DNA from: Dietzia timorensis
GTDB lineage: Bacteria; Actinomycetota; Actinomycetes; Mycobacteriales; Mycobacteriaceae
NCBI RefSeq assembly: GCF_001659785.1
Contig: NZ_CP015961.1
Coordinates: 1,426,001 to 1,490,000, forward strand
Reading direction: 5' to 3'
DNA: 64,000 bases
Shown: positions 62,771 to 64,000 of the stretch, one piece after another
Layout: every line of letters starts with the position of its first letter
Position numbering within the stretch: the stretch's first letter is position 1
Notes under the pieces: generated by a model
What the model saw: the letters and a program-made list of their open reading frames with translations, nothing else
Database searches by the model: none
Told to the model about the DNA's origin: nothing
Program-made: the position numbers and the translations under genes

Positions 62771-64000
62771 GTGCATGATCTCAGCGAGCTCGCCGCCGTC
62801 ATCGGTTGCGAAGTTCAGAGTGCGGCCGGGGGCGAGGCGCCCGCAAATCCGATCGTGACGTCGGCGACGATCCGCGCCCAGAGCGCGCGCGAGGGAACGC
62901 TGTTCGTCGCATTGGCGGGTGCAAGGGTGCACGGCGCTCAATTTGCCGGCGAGGCCGTCAAGAACGGGGCGGTTGCGGTCTTCACGGACCCCGAGGGTGC
63001 GAAATTCGTCGCCGAGAACGTCGGTACCGAATTCCCGTGTATCACCCACCCAGCCCCGCGAGAAGTGCTGGGCGCCCTGTCGTCAGCTGTCTACGACAAC
63101 CCCTCGAGCCACGTACCGACCGTCGGCATCACCGGCACCTCGGGAAAGACTACGACCACGTACTTCGTGGAAGCAGCGTTCCGCGCCGCAGGAAAAGTCG
63201 CCGGCCTCATCGGGACGACCGGATCACGTGTCGCCGGCGAGCCACTGCCCAGTGCCCTCACCACGCCCGAGGCCCCGGAGCTCCAGGATCTGCTGTCGGC
63301 GATGCGCGAACGCGGAGCCGAGGCGATCGTGGCGGAGGTATCCAGTCACGCACTTCGCTTGGGACGCGTCGATGGCGTGCGTTTCGCGGTGGGGGCATTC
63401 CTCAACCTGTCCCAGGACCACCTCGACTTCCATCCCACGATGGACGATTATTTCGGCGCGAAAACCCGGCTGCTCACCACTGCGGTGGACTACGGTTCTC
63501 GCGTTCTTCCCGCAAAGAAGGCCGTCGTCTGCATCGACGACGAATGGGGGGTGAGGATGGCGGGTCTGCGGCCCGACGCGGTTACCGTGTCCGCAACGCC
63601 GGGGACCGACGCTGACTGGACGGCTGGGGGGTCGACGCCCACCCACGGAGGCGGTCAACGATTCTCGGCATTCCGAGAGGGCCGCGAGTACGTTGTGGAG
63701 CTCGCTTTGACCGGTCGTTTCAACGTGGCCAACGCACTGGTTGCGCTGGCGATCAGTGAACAGCTCGGACTGGACCTCGACGCTGCGGCCGAAGGGCTGG
63801 CCTCCGCGCACGTTCCGGGCCGGCTGGAGCCAGTCCACCTCGGACAGCCATTCCGCGTCCTCGTCGACTATGCGCACAAGCCGGCGGCGGTCGGCGCCGT
63901 ACTCGACAGTGTCCGCGCATCGACCGGCGGACGTCTCGCGGTCGTCCTCGGTGCCGGGGGCGACCGGGATACCGCGAAACGCCCACTGATGGGCGCCGAG
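62771..64000 (+). CDS. murE: UDP-N-acetylmuramoyl-tripeptide synthetase, N-terminal 410 codons
   Basis: The frame from GTG 62771 is open to the window end. It shows TSATIRAQSAREGTLFVALA and HGAQFAGEAV (UDP-MurNAc domain), the ATP loop GITGTSGKTTTTYF at about residues 120-133, ALTTPEAPEL, VAEVSSHALRLGRVDG, NLSQDHLDFHPTMDDYF, GRFNVANALVAL and DYAHKPAAV. MurE adds the third stem residue, meso-diaminopimelate in this order; the DNPR specificity motif lies beyond the window. In-frame ATG codons at 62732 and 62735 would add 12-13 residues; GAAAGGGA lies 12 bases before the GTG. Confidence 0.95.
   Translation, partial: MHDLSELAAVIGCEVQSAAGGEAPANPIVTSATIRAQSAREGTLFVALAGARVHGAQFAGEAVKNGAVAVFTDPEGAKFVAENVGTEFPCITHPAPREVLGALSSAVYDNPSSHVPTVGITGTSGKTTTTYFVEAAFRAAGKVAGLIGTTGSRVAGEPLPSALTTPEAPELQDLLSAMRERGAEAIVAEVSSHALRLGRVDGVRFAVGAFLNLSQDHLDFHPTMDDYFGAKTRLLTTAVDYGSRVLPAKKAVVCIDDEWGVRMAGLRPDAVTVSATPGTDADWTAGGSTPTHGGGQRFSAFREGREYVVELALTGRFNVANALVALAISEQLGLDLDAAAEGLASAHVPGRLEPVHLGQPFRVLVDYAHKPAAVGAVLDSVRASTGGRLAVVLGAGGDRDTAKRPLMGAE

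Overview
This is a chromosomal window from a high-GC actinobacterium of the order Mycobacteriales (Corynebacteriales), the mycolic-acid group. Three things point there. First, gene order from glnA to murE follows, gene by gene, the Mycobacterium tuberculosis block from about Rv2220 down to Rv2158c, and also the matching Corynebacterium block. Second, the proteins are typical of the group: actinobacterial cytochrome bcc-aa3 oxidase, PimB', MptA, LppM, PknL, DUF3040/3043/4191 proteins. Third, GTG and TTG starts, ATGA overlaps and apparently leaderless genes are common. The kinase PknL carries five PASTA repeats, as in Corynebacterium and unlike M. tuberculosis. The genus cannot be fixed from sequence alone. 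No rRNA, tRNA, CRISPR array, IS element or prophage was seen.

Layout. 1-5210 is an accessory left edge: the N-terminus of a FadH-like reductase, a PadR regulator, a flavin-dependent monooxygenase with its FMN reductase, and a PhoX-type phosphatase. 5272-17573 holds nitrogen, lipoate and central metabolism: glnA, an RDD protein, a DUF4191 protein, lipA, a frameshifted acetyltransferase, lipB, the E2 gene sucB, a leucyl aminopeptidase, gcvT and ilvE. 17579-21557 has a TetR/membrane-protein pair with a palindromic operator, then cobS and a fused cobU-cobT. 21696-26142 has a DUF3043 gene, an ErpA-like Fe-S carrier, adenosine kinase and asnB. 26421-34015 is respiration: ctaC-ctaF and ctaE-qcrC-qcrA-qcrB, with a thioesterase and an acetyltransferase between the two groups. 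34335-41433 has trpD, a DnaQ/GIY-YIG nuclease, a secreted NlpC/P60 hydrolase with an elaborate leader, pimB' and fadD15. 41830-53934 has an SRPBCC protein, a PlsC-type acyltransferase, an exoribonuclease, aroG, pknL with its probable DNA-binding substrate, mptA, a prenyl diphosphate synthase, metF and lppM. 55586-64000 runs into the division and cell-wall cluster: a HEPN-like protein, a DUF3040 protein, mraZ, rsmH, an FtsL-like gene, ftsI and the first 410 codons of murE.

How the genes work together. LipB and LipA make the lipoyl groups carried by SucB and needed by the glycine cleavage system served by GcvT. QcrCAB and CtaC/E/F form the bcc-aa3 supercomplex. PimB', MptA, the prenyl synthase, PlsC and FadD15 feed the lipid-rich envelope. 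NlpC/P60, MraZ, FtsI and MurE build or remodel peptidoglycan, and PknL may tie growth state to them.

The most interesting features are regulatory DNA rather than an unknown gene system: a 37-bp palindrome over the adenosine kinase start codon; a stacked CRP-type site, promoter with MtrA-like repeat and structured RNA leader before nlpC; two opposed arrays of 10-bp-phased GTGGGG boxes before mraZ; and palindromic operators for the TetR and PadR genes. The cobU-cobT fusion and the single-base frameshift in the acetyltransferase next to lipB also deserve checking.
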